From positions 26,176,455-26,240,454 of the forward strand of contig CAIIXF020000002.1 of the NCBI GenBank assembly GCA_903813345.2: a stretch of DNA of 64,000 nucleotides, in the 5' to 3' direction. The translations under genes were made by a program, and so were the position numbers. The stretch comes from Owenia fusiformis (Eukaryota > Annelida > Polychaeta > Sabellida > Oweniidae). Below, piece after piece: positions 12,910 to 26,329 of this stretch (positions within the stretch are counted from its first letter, which is position 1; each line of letters starts with the position of its first letter). Below the pieces are notes generated by a model, which was given only the letters and a program-made list of their open reading frames with translations, had not been told where the DNA came from and did no database searches.

Positions 12910-15660
12910 TGAGAACTAAGACTCATGAGCATTCATGTCACATGTTGTGTGGCTGTGATATCAAAGGCGCTCTTCCCAAACGAGATAAATTATACTAGAT
13001 AAAACTTTTAGATAATACAACGATAAGATAAGTTTACGAAATGTGTATAATGTGCATACATATGAAACTTTTGAATGAGTAGGCTACAACTTTAACTAAG
13101 GAAAGACAGAAAAGACATAATTTTAAAATAATTTTATAAAAATGTTTTCCAGTGTTTATTCTAATTTTACAATGTCTTGCATATCAACAATATTGCATTT
13201 TGAAGACTATAATTATGTTTAATTGTTCAGTTATACCGTGGAGATCGGCAATGATAATTGAATTTATTAGTATTCTATGCATATTGCGCGTATGATTTAC
13301 ACCGGGCGCATAAAAACGCAAATCGTAAAACCGCAAAACCAATGATGACTGCATCTACATGTATTTCATCCAATGTACCATTAAAGACAGAATCTGATCT
13401 ATAGGGTGTGACAAAATTACAAGCAACATGTATAATTGACCTCCCAATCTGTTCCTTACAATATCAAATACAATATCTCCCAAAAGGTTCACAATATGTT
13501 ATAAATTTGAGATTGAAGTTATTAATGATCCAAAGTGCAAAAATGGGTGAAAAATCTTTAAATTCTCCCAAATAATAAAAATGGTAACCATTCTTATAGA
13601 AAAAATAATACATTATTGTAAAAATCTTTTGTTTTCCTGGAATAAAGTATGCACTTTTGTGATTTTTAGAAAATAGACATGACAAGGAATGACATGAGCC
13701 AAAAATATTCTAAAATTGAAACAATCTTTTGTTTAGCCTGCTCGCAAAATCTGATTCTCTCTTTAAGCCAGATTTCTCTCATTTTAAACAAATTGTTATT
13801 AATTTACATGGAGTTGTCGTTGGTCGAATAATTATTGTTTTTGCACAGTGGTCCAAAATCAGTTTGGGGGCACAGGTTTTATGATAGACATTAGGAAAAG
13901 TCAGCGCATGGGCCTGGTGCTGAATATGGCAAAGAAACACAACAGTTATGACTGCATTGATTTCATTCAATGTACCACGAAGCTACATATATGTATCTCT
14001 CTTTTCAATGGAATATAATTTTATAGCATTGGGTCATGGTTGGTTGAATAATCATTATATTTGCAAAATGGGCCAAAATCAGCCAGTGACAAAGTTTTGG
14101 ACATTGCGAAAAACCAGTGTATGACCCCAGGTCCTATTTGTAGAAGGTGTTGCAGTTGTGGCACAATTAGGTGTTCATACTCATAACCATGCTTGATTAC
14201 ACCTCATACCCTTTCACATGGTCACCTCATCTCTCCATGTCATACAGAGATCTTTGAGTCTTCCGTTGATTTCGGGCGCGGAGAACAACAGCCCTTGATG
14301 ATTCTTTCTGAATGTGTAGCAATGTTGTTTTTTTTTGGGGGGGGGAAGTAATAACTCTGCTCTTGAGATATAAAAAATACAAAATACCCCTAGATATGCT
14401 TGATAGAGCAGTGGAAAACTTCAAAATTCGCGTTGCAGCGGTCATCCAGAACTAGGAGCGCCATGTATTTTGCACATCATTAATGAATCAGGCATGTCTT
14501 TTGATAATCATGTAACTTCTGCAGGTGGCCTTTATGGTACCCGCAAAAACTTTAGACCTTCCTCTAAAACATGTAAAATTGATAGCTCATTAAAAATGCC
14601 GCTAATAACTGAAATACTGCTTGTTGCAAGGGTTCACTTTTTGAAGCACCCTGTATTAAATCGTTTCAAATATGTCCGAAGTAATCACTAAATATGCAAC
14701 ATGCTTAATATTATAGATTAATATATGATTTTAATATATTTGTTATCATTTATAAAACAGGGTCCTTACTATTGATTTCGTTAAATGATAAGATAAACTT
14801 CACACCTTATCATAGAACATTGTAAAGTACACTCTCCTTCAAACATTTGGACATTTTCCCGTCACTTCTCACTTTGCATGTCAGTTTCGTTCGTAAACGT
14901 CCACTTAGAGACATTATTCAATAAAAGAGGTAGTACCATCCTTCATTGGATCCGCAAACTAAAAAAGTGAAAATCTTAAGATGACAACGCATTTTAGTCA
15001 AATCTGGCCACCCCTTATTCATAACAGTAACAGATAAGAGAAAACTCATTTACCATTGGAAAGCTACAAATAGAATACTCGTTAAAATGCCTTGATGGTT
15101 GTATCAACATATGTCAGAAGAAAGTCAAATAATGTGAAAGGGATTTTTTTGGCCATTTTCATCGCAGAATTTTAAGATATTGGACGATATATTAGCGTCT
15201 ACTATACTAGGGTTTAAACGCAATTCATATATACCAGCATTTTTCAAACTGTTATTTGTGTATCTTCCCTTGATCTGCTCAATTGCTAATTGAAGAGAAC
15301 ATAACAATTCGTGTTGGTGTATATCTATAGAAAAAGAAGCATATAATGATAATATAAATTATATGTTTTCAATAATTTTGATTTTGGAGTAAATGAAGGT
15401 TAGTCACCGACCCCCTTCAAATAGGAAATACTACTTTGTGTCGTGACCAAAATACTGGTTTGGAACAATACTTCATACCAAATAATACGAGGTTTTCAGG
15501 AAAACAAACATTCACGTTCTTATTTTGAAAAGTTAATCCAACTGTAAACACTGGAGGGGAATAACTAATATTAACTGTTAGTCGGATTAGTTTCTCGTGA
15601 CATCAATGTCGTGATAGTTAATTCAAAGCAGCGAGTTTGAAGTGAAATAAACTCCTGGGA
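12910..15660. other. Intergenic stretch without a gene
   Basis: AT-rich DNA with stops in all frames. ORFs at 13464, 13779, 14227, 14470 and 15125 have no recognisable motif or splice partners. A diverged tandem duplication of about 225 bp is visible: 13810-13965 and 14034-14160 share the order GGTTGAATAATNATTAT, TGGNCCAAAATCAG, TTTTGGACATT-like and GCAGTTGTGG-like blocks. Nothing else is supported. Confidence 0.5.
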
Positions 15661-15662
15661 AT

Positions 15663-16287
15663 CACTGGTCAATATTTAGCAAAGTAATGGCCATAACCTT
15701 CGCATCTAAGATGGCGGACGGTAATTGTCGATTTCGATATTTTTAGTTTTCCTTAGATTAAACTAGCCTACTTTATAGTTGACGTTATGCTCTGATATTT
15801 GGACAAAACTAGGCTTATATTACATGGGAACTCTGGAGTATTATTATTTGTTCATATATCGTGTGTGGGTGCCACAGGTCAAAGATATCTTCAATCGCTA
15901 AAGTGAAGGTAACTTGAAATGTATGATACGGTAACGGTCATGTTGATTTTCAATACGCGGTAACTGGCCATCTTAGTTCTCCATATACGTTACTGCATCA
16001 CCGCATATGAACTATCTTATCATCTGTAAAACTAATATCCCAGTTACATTCCCTTAAGCTGTGGAAGATATCGTTGAACTGTGGTGCCTACGCATGGTTT
16101 ATGAACAAATGATAATACTTCATGGTTTCAATGTCATATAAACTGAATATAGTTCAAATATCAAAGCATTTCATTATCTACCGAGTGCTTTAATTCGATA
16201 AAAACGAAATATCGAAATCGAAACTTACCGTCCGCCATCTTAGATGTAAAGGTTACGACCGTTACCTTCGTTTGATACTGACCAGTG
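15663..16287. mobile_element. Foldback (inverted-repeat) element, ~625 bp
   Basis: The left and right halves are imperfect reverse complements over most of their length. CACTGGTCA starts at 15663 and TGACCAGTG ends at 16287. Inside, CATCTAAGATGGCGGACGGT (15706-15725 area) pairs with ACCGTCCGCCATCTTAGATG (16228-16247 area), and the central blocks GCCACAGGTCAAAGATATCTTC and GAAGATATCGTTGAACTGTGG pair near 15873 and 16062. No transposase ORF is seen, so it is non-autonomous. It lies in the gap between the lectin gene and the Gly/Met-rich gene. Confidence 0.85.
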
Positions 16288-17121
16288 AGAATACATACTC
16301 CATTGTGTATGTTTTCTTCCACGACATGCTTAAGTACATTGTACTTAGAAACACGCAAAATAATGTCACGATCGCTTTATACACAATTATAATAAATTCG
16401 TTTTATTTTTATCCTAATCCTTATCATCTCATATTAAATTGTTGTCCGTCTGACATTGAGGGGCGGTTATGAAAATCAAGGGGGGGGGGGTCTTTGCGCC
16501 TGCCCTAAAATGTAAAAAATAATACCCAGTGAAGTCAGTTTGTTACCTAAATTGCCAAATTTATATGAGAAGCAGATTTTAGTCCCTTACATATCTGGGC
16601 CTCAATTTTGGGGTTTTTGAGTCCAAAAATACCAGACACAGACACTATATCCAGGGTTTCTTCCAAATTATCATCGGTTTACTAGATTAAATTGGTGTTT
16701 GCTTTGTTTAATTATGGTTTGTTTTTCTTTGCTTCAGTATTGGTGATCTGAAATTTTGTTATTTTTAATCGGAAACTTTATTCCAGATCTTACTTATAAA
16801 CAGGCTGCAAATACTTCAGACGTATTTGCCTGTATGGTCAGTTTTACCTCAGTTTTGAATCCCATAAAATATTACATTTATAATTGATAATTTTAAAACA
16901 TTAACTTTCGCGAGGGGTTTAAATAATCGAAAACTATTACAATCTGTTTTGGCTAAATTTGAAACTCGGAATACTACAACAGTGGGCTGAACATAGATGT
17001 GAAATTGAACACGACTAACTATGAGCGCACACGTGTTTTAAAATTGGTTGTTCAACAATATGTCTAATAGTATGATATCGTTGACACTGGCCACCAAAGT
17101 ACAACGGCAAACAATGGAATA

Positions 17122-17188
17122 TATAAATCCTCCCTGGATTACTTTAACATTTGTAGAAACGTGGACGTCACAGAAGAACTCAGTTCAG
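17122..17188 (+). promoter_or_regulatory. Putative TATA box and 5' UTR exon of the Gly/Met-rich gene
   Basis: TATAAA at 17122-17127 is followed 62 bp later by a donor (CAG|GTAAAT, exon end 17188). The ATG-bearing exon begins at 17866 right after TTTTCAG, with one base before the ATG, so the leader must come from an upstream exon. This stretch fits that role. The paralogous gene downstream has the same arrangement (TATAAA at 26087, donor at 26138). Prediction from sequence only. Confidence 0.45.
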
Positions 17189-17866
17189 GTAAATCATTTT
17201 TCACTTATATCTCCACACTTATCATTTTAATAATATTTTTATACTAGTAATTTAAAGCAGTCACGTGGGGTAATATTAGACCTGAAACAAATGTGATACA
17301 AACTTTGCTATTGTTATATAATTTTATTAATAATTTGCAAAATGTATTTTGAAAAATCGAGAAACTCCCAGTATGCTTATTCAATAATGAATCTCGAATA
17401 TGTGAAATTATTATAATTAACCTCTCGTTTTATTTTCAAAACGAAATAATGTAAACATTTCTGTTGCAAACACAAAATAAGTTGATATTCTACATGACCA
17501 CGTGGGTTGTTTTTTTAATCACATAGTCGTGTGACTCATATATGTTTTCATCCATTTTAGGATTAACGCTTTCTGACATTTCAAAATACTCAATAACCTA
17601 TTTATTCAATTTTTTTTTCTGAAACATAAAAATCAAGAGAAATCCCTGGGAATGGTTCTGATATTGATCTGGAATGGATCTGCCTGTACTCTTTCAACTC
17701 TTTTCATGTATCGATATAGGAATGGGAATGGCCCTTTCATTCTCCATACGAGAGAACGACAATGATATGCGCTTCTCTTTTATACTAGACATAATTGTCA
17801 AAAATAGATTAAGTATTTTTTCAGAATTTCAGTTATATATTATAAGATTATAATTTTATTTTCAGG

Positions 17867-20800
17867 ATGATTCAAAAAGTCGTTGTCGTTGTCCTTGTCG
17901 CTCTTGCAGCTGTCGAAGCTGGATCAATATTCGGCGGATTGGGTGGGGGTAGCAGTAGTGATGACTCCAGTGCGGGGATAATGGAAGGACGCTTAAAGGA
18001 GATGGCTAAACTCACTGAATTGGTGAAAGTAGCAAAAGTTGTAGAGCTGTGTGACAAGTACGTATATTAGTTAAGGACTAGCGAGAGTGTTGGATGTTCG
18101 TTACCCGTCAAACCTTCTGAACCATATTTCTGAGATACTTGATGAAATAAAGATGTTCTTGCAGAGTTAGCCCTTACAATCAACGAATCATCCTGAAATT
18201 AATCAGAAAGGACTATTTAAACTGTTCAACTCGTTCTGAAGTTTTGAAAATATCAATAATTTTAAGCTATTTTCAAGGTCATAAGATAATTGCTTTATCA
18301 AGAAGATATTCAGTTCTCGGGTCACATCTTTTTTGTATCACTTTAATTCATCATAGCATACTAAAAAATCGTACTAATCGATGTTCCCTCTGTAAAGAAA
18401 AAGGTGCATAGTTCTTTACCAATCATAATTTTTTATTCTTCGTTATTATCATACCAAACATTCAGAGGTTTAATGTATGTATATTTTGACCAAATGGAGA
18501 AAAACAAAGAATTTCGTAAATATGGTAAAAAGTTAAAAATGATTGAATAGAACGATTGCCAAATCGTGAGTGTGACTTTTTACCATAAATTGACGCCATA
18601 AATATGAGAAATCCCATACCAAGCAATGTGCTCAAGTACGCGATCTTCGGAGACATGAAGTTAAATCGTTAGTTACGTTTAGAGGAGTACAACATTTTAA
18701 AAGGTTTCAATCCCAAAAAAACTTTGTGGAAAATGTCAGTTATATAATGAAAGTCCGATTAATTACAATTTTTGTGATAAAATTTGAGGTAATATCCTTC
18801 AGATTCAGAAGTCTCTTTTCAGTTCAAAATTAGGGGTGAAATCGTAAGATACTTATAACCCTCAATCTTTCTCAATGACCTATAAATATTATATAATACA
18901 TCATATACCTAGCTTAGGCATACCCAAATATATGTCAGACGTGATGTATAAACGTGTTTATTGAGCAAAATGGTTACATTCTATACCTAATTTCACTGCT
19001 ATGAGGCGTAAAATCGTCTAAAAATCGTGTTTTAGGCTGGTTTTGGCACTTCCATGATTTTTGTCAGTGTGTCAATGTTTATCTTCGGCTTTGAGGAGTT
19101 TGTGAGACAATGTATTTAACCATTAAAAACTTTAAAATAAGCTTCCAATGAATAGTTAAATGTATCATATTCATGTGTTATTTTAATGAATTCTTTCTGC
19201 ATATTCCTTTAATTGCAACAATTATAATACAAATGCACGTCAAGACTTTTAGTTCTAATTTTTTATTGTTGTTTCTCACACACCTCAATGTTCGTAAGTT
19301 ATTTTTCATAATTGCTTATATAGCCCTACATCTGTAGTCGATGTAAAGAAGCGTGCAGATGGAGCTCTTCTTGACGTATTCTGCCAGGCCCTAGCGTCCC
19401 TTGAAACCTCGGAAAATGGTAGGTTTAATTTGCATTTTAGGATATAATTGGAGTGACGGGAACCGTGTGCCTTACATACAAGAAGGGTAATCGCGGATTG
19501 GCCTGGTCAAAATAAATTTATTGATCACTTATCTAACAGAAAAATGGCGGCTAAAATTTTATGACACGTTTTGACGAAAATAATGTTAGTTTTAAGAATA
19601 AAGAATATTAAATCAAAATTGATAAAAATATTCCTGGAATATAAATTGAAATATAAAATAAATTCCCCCCTTTGACTGGTGAATTGTATCGATATTGCTT
19701 TTATAAATATGATCAAGATAGCTAGAAAGTTAGACTGTTTTGGTATTTAGTTGTTTATTTTCAGGTTATAAAATTGCACTACATATTCACATGATTATAT
19801 CATTTTTATTAACTTTTCGATTAAATGTGCTTAATCAAAAATACAATAATTTTATCTGATGAACCTTTAATATTAAAAGGCAATAAAAGCGATGACGACA
19901 GTGAGGGGAGTGCCACTGGGAGCTCAGGATCTGATGAAGTAAAAGTGGGAAGAGCCATTGAAATGGGAGAAAAGAGTGGTGAAAAAAGTGGCATTAGTTC
20001 AGAAGGAAGCAACGAGATCTCAGAAGAAAACACGAGCGATGTAGTCGATGACGATGAAAAGGTGGAGGGTTTGGTTGCACGAATGTTAAAAGGCCGTGGA
20101 AGGAGTGGCATGCAAGGAGGCATGAGAGGTGGAATGGGTGGAGGCATGAGAGGAGGAAGGGGTGGTATGGGAGGTGGAATGGGAGGCGGTAAAGGAGGCA
20201 TGGGAGGTGGAATGAGAGGTGGAATGGGTGGAGGCATGAGAGGAGGAAGGGGTGGTATGGGAGGTGGAATGAGAGGTGGCATGGGAGGAGGAATGGGAGG
20301 CGGTAAAGGAGGCATGGGAGGTGGAATGCGAGGTGGTAAAGGTGGCATGGGTGGAGGCATGCGAGGCGGTAAAGGTGGCATGGGAGGAGGAATGAGAGGT
20401 GGACAGAGTAGCAAAGGTGGTATGCGCCCAGAAGGACCATTGTCTGACGAAGATAAGAAGAAAATGGGAATGGAGATAGTACGTTTCATTTGTTTGTTTA
20501 TTTATCAGTTAGTATATATATCTGATAAATCTGATTACTTTGTAATTAAGTTCACTGTTTGCTGATCTATTAAAGTTTGTCAGAGTGTATTTTAATCGGT
20601 TTATGTATATATGAATTATTGTCAATTATTATGATAAGTATACCTTATTTCACTAAGTTGATGCAACTGGGGAAGATGTGCATGAGACTTAAGTCACTAG
20701 GGCCCGAGGAACACAGTCTTGACGAAATGGACGCTGCTTTAGACGGGAGTGGGGCCACGGGAATTGAGAACTCCTTTATGAAGGTATATTAAAGCTTTGT

Positions 20801-23800
20801 TTCAGCCATTGAATTTTGAAAACTTTGTGTAAAAGTTACCGCTTGTGTTTGAATAGGATAGCTTCTAAATAGCAGAAAAATCAATGAAATCTCGTGCTGC
20901 CATCTTTTATTCAGCTTTTAACTCGGGCTAGAGCTCCATTCATTTACATGCTAAAATCTTGGAAAAGTGGCTTAATTTCATGATTTATCAAAGTGTGTTT
21001 GTTGAATCTGTATAAAACTTGAATGATATACCACATGATGACCCTGTTTATGTACATGATGTGATTAAACATGCAAATGTTGATTGACATACAAATAATC
21101 CACAGATTTAAAGAATTTTAGCATTGCATCTATGGACATTTGGCCCAAGTTTTTTTAAATTGTTATAGAAAATTATTCAAATTACATAACTGTGTAAATC
21201 AAAGCTATTAAAGGAGAAAACATTTCACTGAATTCAAATATGCCATTTAAAAGAAGGTAATGTAAGTCATTAGAGGTCTAATATGCAAGTCTCTTAAAAT
21301 CTCACGAAAAACGAGATTTAGCGAGATTTCAAAAGCTATATGGAAACTATACTATTGTTGCTTCTTCCCATAAAGTCCTGTGATAGAAATAAGAATACTA
21401 ATACATACAGTTTAATGCAAAAAAGTTTAAAGCCAGGGACAATTGAGTTGTATGTATTGCAGTGTAGTCTTAGGGCGTCCCTTTTCTAATCTGGGTCCAA
21501 GTCATATAAAATCAGTACCTTAAAGGGACCCAACACCTTACAAAACTTCTTAACGGAGAGGAATAAGGGAAAATGCTTGCCGGATTCTGAATCTGTGTAT
21601 TTTTAATGATTTTTCACCGTCTTAGAATTTCAATTTTTTTCTTTTGAAAAAATGAGATTTGCATTGTTTTCCAATTAGAAAAATGAGTAAACATGAATAG
21701 CTCGAAATCTAACGGTGAGATTTTGTTTTAAAAAATCATGGATATCAAGGCTAAATATAGCTATACAATCAACATAAAAAAGCAATGCTTGGACTCTTCA
21801 TATTCACACAAAAATTAATTAGTAAATGAGGTTTGATATTTGTGAGAATAAGTTGTACGAGTCGCAATGCTCTACAAACACCAGACTACAGGGTGGATTA
21901 GGATCAATGACACACATAAAAATTAATTAAAAAATATTTCATGATAATTATCTCAAACAAAAGCAGTTAGCGAAGGATACTTTTCATTACACTCAATAAA
22001 TAGTTATCACTTTTGACTATATATACATATCTCATGGGAATGTATTTCCATCTGCTCAAGATATCATATTTTAGCTTCGAAAATCACAATCGTTGGATAA
22101 TACATTTGTCTCAGAATGATAGGCCACCCTGTAGCAATGTAGCTTTCACTTGAAGTGTACCCTTGAGAATAATGAACTTACTTTCAAATTGGTCTTGCTT
22201 TTGTGGTGTATGTGGCTTTTTAGCAAATCTGCCACGCTCATTTCTTTCCAGAACCATCTTGTTCACATGTAACACTAGGCTATACGCGCATGTATAGACA
22301 GATGACATAGATATACATATAAATAATATATTGCACCTGTATTTACTTACATGGGAATATTCCCTTTGGAAAAATGCAAATGCATGAACATATATTTTCA
22401 TCTTATATATCACTTCAAGCTAACATATTATTTCATATTTATATTTTCATAGTTAGTCTAACATAAATAATAGATCCATGAGAACAATATTCTTTGTTTT
22501 CTTAAAAATTGATGGGTTTACTGTGAATTCAATAAATTACAATTTGCAAGGGGTAAGTATACTGTATGACCTTAGTTGCAAAGTACTGTTTATGTATGCA
22601 GCTCAATAGCATAAAATATGTTGAATGAAGCATATGGTATGGATTAGTCGTGTGACACACAAACTGACCAATACATGAGGGTATTAGCTACTTTTCACAG
22701 AAACCAAAGGAGGACAGTGCTTTTATTTCAACTGGAAGCTTACCTCCACACGACTATCATGTGACCATGGTGGTGGGTCCCTTTAAATGAAACTCTTAAA
22801 CAAGAGATGCACATTCCCTTATTTTGAATATAAATAAAAAACACTATAATGTAATTCTGATAGTTTAACATAAATTGCATAAAACATACTGTAGGTATAC
22901 AGGGTGTCCGGAAAGTAAAGATACAAATGCTCTCATTTCAAGAGATTTACCTGTTATGAGATGAAATTGCTACAGATTGTAGAATGACATTATAAGAATA
23001 TATCCTACAACTGTCATGACTTTCAGTTTCATAATGAAAAAGTTATGGTTGTTATGGTAACGGGAGTCGGGGGTAAGTGGAGCAACGTCACGACTGTGTT
23101 CTACAAATCTCTTTCGTTCTCATATGATCTTGGCACTCGACCATCTATTCCTATATTATATCAAATTATGTACCACAACAGCATAAGGATTAGTATAGTA
23201 ACATTATTTGATCATTTCATATTACTACTATCGTTGAATATTAAGTATTTTCCCCATTATCTATACATTCTTGGTGAATCTTGACCGGCGATTCAAAGGC
23301 CTGGCAAAACCGCTGCTGTCCATCTCTCAGATTGCTGATAACATTGGCTTCCAGCTGAGTCTCATTTGTATGTTGAACTTTTTACAAATATTGCTTTCAA
23401 ATGGTCATTAAGTCTAAAGAGGCTTCATCTGGTGAATATGGGGCATTGTATAGAAAGGTTTAATGTCAAGACACTCCATTGTAAGATTTGTTTTTTGCTT
23501 TGTGAACTGGTGCATTGTGGAGATGCAATATTGACTTTCTTACGAATGGCCAGGGACCATTCTTCCAGGCACTTGTATAATATTTCTTTCATTATACTGG
23601 TAAGTGACATAACATAGTTCTGGTATGTAGCAATGACATCATTATATAAAAGAAAACACTATGGCAGCAATAATACAATGATGAACAAAACAAAAACATG
23701 GATAGAAAATACCAATGTTTCAAATGGTTGTCTTTTAGCAATTTTTCAATTTTTAGCGTTGTTCTGGAACTGCTCCACATACCCCTCACATCCGTAACCA

Positions 23801-24716
23801 TAACAACCGTAACTTAAACACATTTAGACTATATGTGATGAAAGTTGGTAGATATATTGTAATATTGTTTCTCTACAATCTGTAGCAATTTCATTTCAAA
23901 AAAACCAAATTTCTTAAAATAAGAGTATTTATATCTTTACTTTCCGGACACCCTGTATTTACATCTGTAGAAAATAAAATAGATGTAAATAACGTATTAG
24001 AATTCTACTTGTTAAAGGTCTGTCAACTTTTCCATTACAGGTATTCCATTCTCTCGTGACAACGTGTTATGCATTAAAAGATTTGGCGGAACATGCCGAA
24101 GCAATGAAACCTGAGAGGTATGCAATGTAATTGTAAAATACTAAAGTGAAGAAAAGTCACTGTTGTTAGCAATATTCAACACCAGAACAAAATGTTTTCC
24201 AAAACAGATATTTGATTGGAATGAGTGCTACTTACAACCGACAGCTGGGAACTGTGATACTCAATACATCCAGCAAAATATTTTTCAATTGGTTTCTTAA
24301 CTGGGCAAAAATGGTCATTTTACTTTATTATACAAATGAATATTATCGATATTTTAGGCATTAACTGTAGAAACGGCTTACAATCGTTAAACATTTTGAA
24401 AGGTATCTCGCAAATAGTGCAAGAACAAATGTTAGAAATATTGATTCATCTTTGCAGAATGGGCTTATTGGTATTGAGACTGGCTTCACAAAATGTTTCA
24501 ATTTCTATTGATGGCCTTTAAAAATCACGTTTCCTAATTTTTAGACATTTGAAAATCATACAGTCTGGAGAACTATTGCTGACGAATGTTTCGTTTTATT
24601 TTATTTTTCAGTTATTATTTAGAATTTGGCATACTCAATGTTTCGTTTTATGTTTTTCAGTTATTAATTAGAATTTGGCATACCCAATGTTTCGTTTTAT
24701 GTTTTTCAGTTATTAA
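17867..24716 (+). CDS. Secreted four-cysteine scaffold protein with Gly/Met-rich basic repeat (about 364 aa)
   Basis: Exons 17867-18057, 19324-19418, 19880-20478, 20658-20783, 24041-24117 and a terminal exon with three possible acceptors (24612, 24661 or 24710; the last two give ...KPESY). Residues 1-18 form a clear signal peptide. Four short amphipathic helices each carry one Cys (C62 in VVELCDN, C84 in LLDVFCQAL, C303 in LGKMCMRL, C346 in LVTTCYAL). Between the second and third lies exon 3: an acidic Ser/Glu-rich start, then about 100 residues of GGM, GGGMRGG and GGKGG repeats (20101-20410). Function not recognised. A secreted structural or matrix protein is the simplest guess. The downstream gene is a paralogue with the same phases. 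The exon 3 acceptor (19878-19879) has a weak pyrimidine tract. Confidence 0.75.
20101..20410 (+). repeat. Coding Gly/Met/Arg/Lys repeat
   Basis: Units of GGAGGHATGSGAGGNGG-like sequence encode GGM, GGGM, RGG and KGG blocks inside exon 3 of the secreted gene. The acidic part of the same exon lies before it. Long proline-rich frames on the opposite strand and a second minus-strand frame over the same stretch are shadows of this repeat. Confidence 0.85.
21520..22786. mobile_element. Non-autonomous inverted-repeat element, ~1.27 kb, in intron
   Basis: TTAAAGGGACCCAACACC starts at 21520 and GGTGGTGGGTCCCTTTAAA ends at 22786, giving ~18 bp terminal inverted repeats. No transposase is visible. Another possible small element with ends TACAGGGTGG (about 21890) and CCACCCTGTA (about 22125) is nested inside. 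Both lie in the 3.3 kb intron 20784-24040 of the Gly/Met-rich gene. Confidence 0.6.
22898..23957. mobile_element. Tc1/mariner-like MITE, ~1.06 kb
   Basis: TA-CAGGGTGTCCGGAAAGTAA at the left and the exact reverse complement ending ...GGACACCCTG-TA at 23957 form long terminal inverted repeats flanked by TA, the usual duplication of Tc1/mariner elements. Internal ORFs at 23045, 23366 and 23592 are short and overlap on both strands, so no transposase is claimed. The same terminus type recurs at 63073-63675. Confidence 0.75.
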
Positions 24717-24730
24717 TTAGAATTTGGGAT
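24563..24730 (+). repeat. 49 bp direct repeat triplicating a 3' splice site
   Basis: Three copies of an ATGTTTCGTTTTAT...TTTTTCAG|TTATTA.TTAGAATTTGG unit, with acceptors at 24610-24611, 24659-24660 and 24708-24709, spaced 49 bp. Each copy has its own pyrimidine tract and the start of the terminal exon. A poly(A) signal AATAAA follows at 24806-24811. Confidence 0.85.
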
Positions 24731-24899
24731 ACCCAATGCGAACAGTCTCCTGAAACTGATGACAACCAGAGGATATCAAGCGTGAACACAATGTTACCAG
24801 TTTGAAATAAATGTGCAGTCTGGACTCATCATCAACTTTAGTGAAATGTTTTTAAACGATTTTCGTATTGCACAGTTTCTATTGAGAATAAAAAGTAAA

Positions 24900-26080
24900 A
24901 CCATCACATATATTATTTGATTTAGTTGATTAATGTCGTATCATTATGCACGTGAATATAGATAATGATTACTTAAGATAAGATTAAATCTTTTTACCTA
25001 TTACATGGGACAAATAAAGACTCGAGTAAACAGTACATCCCCTATAATTCCAATTAGAACTATTTTGTTTCCTTCCTTTATTCTCGGTCTGGCGCGGTAA
25101 ATGACCTGAAGGGACAAATCTTTTGGCAACAAACCTTAATACACTAGCGTTCTTCAAACAAGAACTATCTTAACATAACTGTTATATATAAATATAGCGC
25201 TAGGTATCTACTTCCACCTCCAAACCCAAAAAGCCTTGCTCTCCAGCAATGTATAATTCTTTGACAGGTTTTGTTATCATTGTGATTAAGAATTCGTGAT
25301 TCTTGACACGATCCAAGATTTATTCAATTTAAGTTATCCCAGTCCAATTAGTAAAGTCAAAAAGTATTCCATTTATTTGCTTAGATATTTAATCATATTT
25401 GACAAAGGATGACCACCAAATCCTGGTGATTCAATGTCGATTATACGAATACACCAATCTTTAAAGAGACTATGTAAAGTTTCAATTTTGATAAGGTTCA
25501 AATGTGACTATTTAGTGTATAAATATCAAATACAGTTCGAAAAAACGTACGCCGTGACATCATAGAGAAGAATGATGGCGTCAACGTTTTTTGCAATAAA
25601 ATCGGATGTACACATGCATGTATTGATTACTGAATTACTGAATTGATTCAACTTGCTTGTATAATCAGTGTGGGCCCAAAAATTAGAACATTTTTTCCCA
25701 TCCGTTGTAACTCTTGTTTGACATGTATTGTCTTCAATACTTTAGGAAATTGAATCCATGGTTAACAGCTTGTGTAAATATGAATATACATTTAACAATT
25801 CAACGCAAGGGAATCCTGAAAATGTCCTCGATTCACCTGAACAATCAGTCTGAGCTGTATATGACTGTCATACGTGGCTTAAATGATAGGTTTTGGCCAT
25901 TTCTGCTAATTGAACACTGCAATTGAATGAATAGAAAAAATGTACAATTTTCATTGACCCACCCTGTATATAGGAACAATGAAAATACTGGTTTAAGCAT
26001 GTAATTAGGATAACAGAACTTTAAACAAGGATCAACACATTACTTTATTCAAACAAAAATCTGACTGGGAAATTCATGCT
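24900..26080. other. Intergenic gap between the two scaffold genes
   Basis: AT-rich, no supported gene. A short ORF at 25714 lacks splice partners or motifs. CCACCCTGTA at about 25960 resembles one end of a TACAGGGTGG element, but its partner was not found nearby. Confidence 0.4.
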
Positions 26081-26086
26081 ACATCA

Positions 26087-26137
26087 TATAAACGTTGGAA
26101 GAGGATTGATGTTTATCAGTTATTTTTGAATCGAAAG
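26087..26137 (+). promoter_or_regulatory. Putative TATA box and 5' UTR exon of the acidic CEGDDC-repeat gene
   Basis: TATAAA at 26087-26092 is followed by a short leader ending AAAG|GTGAGT (exon end 26137). The acceptor TGATTTAG at 26307-26308 leads into 21 bases of leader and the ATG at 26330. The layout mirrors the paralogue upstream. Confidence 0.45.
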
Positions 26138-26329
26138 GTGAGTAGATGTATTTTCAAGCAGTCGGGATATATATTCATTTTGCTCAGCATTTTAAATATC
26201 TGCAACATAGTTCGAGTGTCTTTTAATTGTTCTCATTAATTAGTCGCACATTATTATCTTTTCATGATGTGATTTTTGATATATCAAATTGGCAATATTT
26301 TGATTTAGTTTTAAGCTCTGTAGCTCACA

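Noticed and set aside
17048-17230. 60 aa ORF upstream of the Gly/Met-rich gene
   Set aside because: It spans the TATA box and the likely untranslated first exon with donor at 17189. Coding use is not needed.
19821-20489. Long proline-rich ORF (222 aa) on the minus strand
   Set aside because: Exact shadow of the Gly/Met coding repeat. No start context or splice sites, while the plus strand joins exons in frame.
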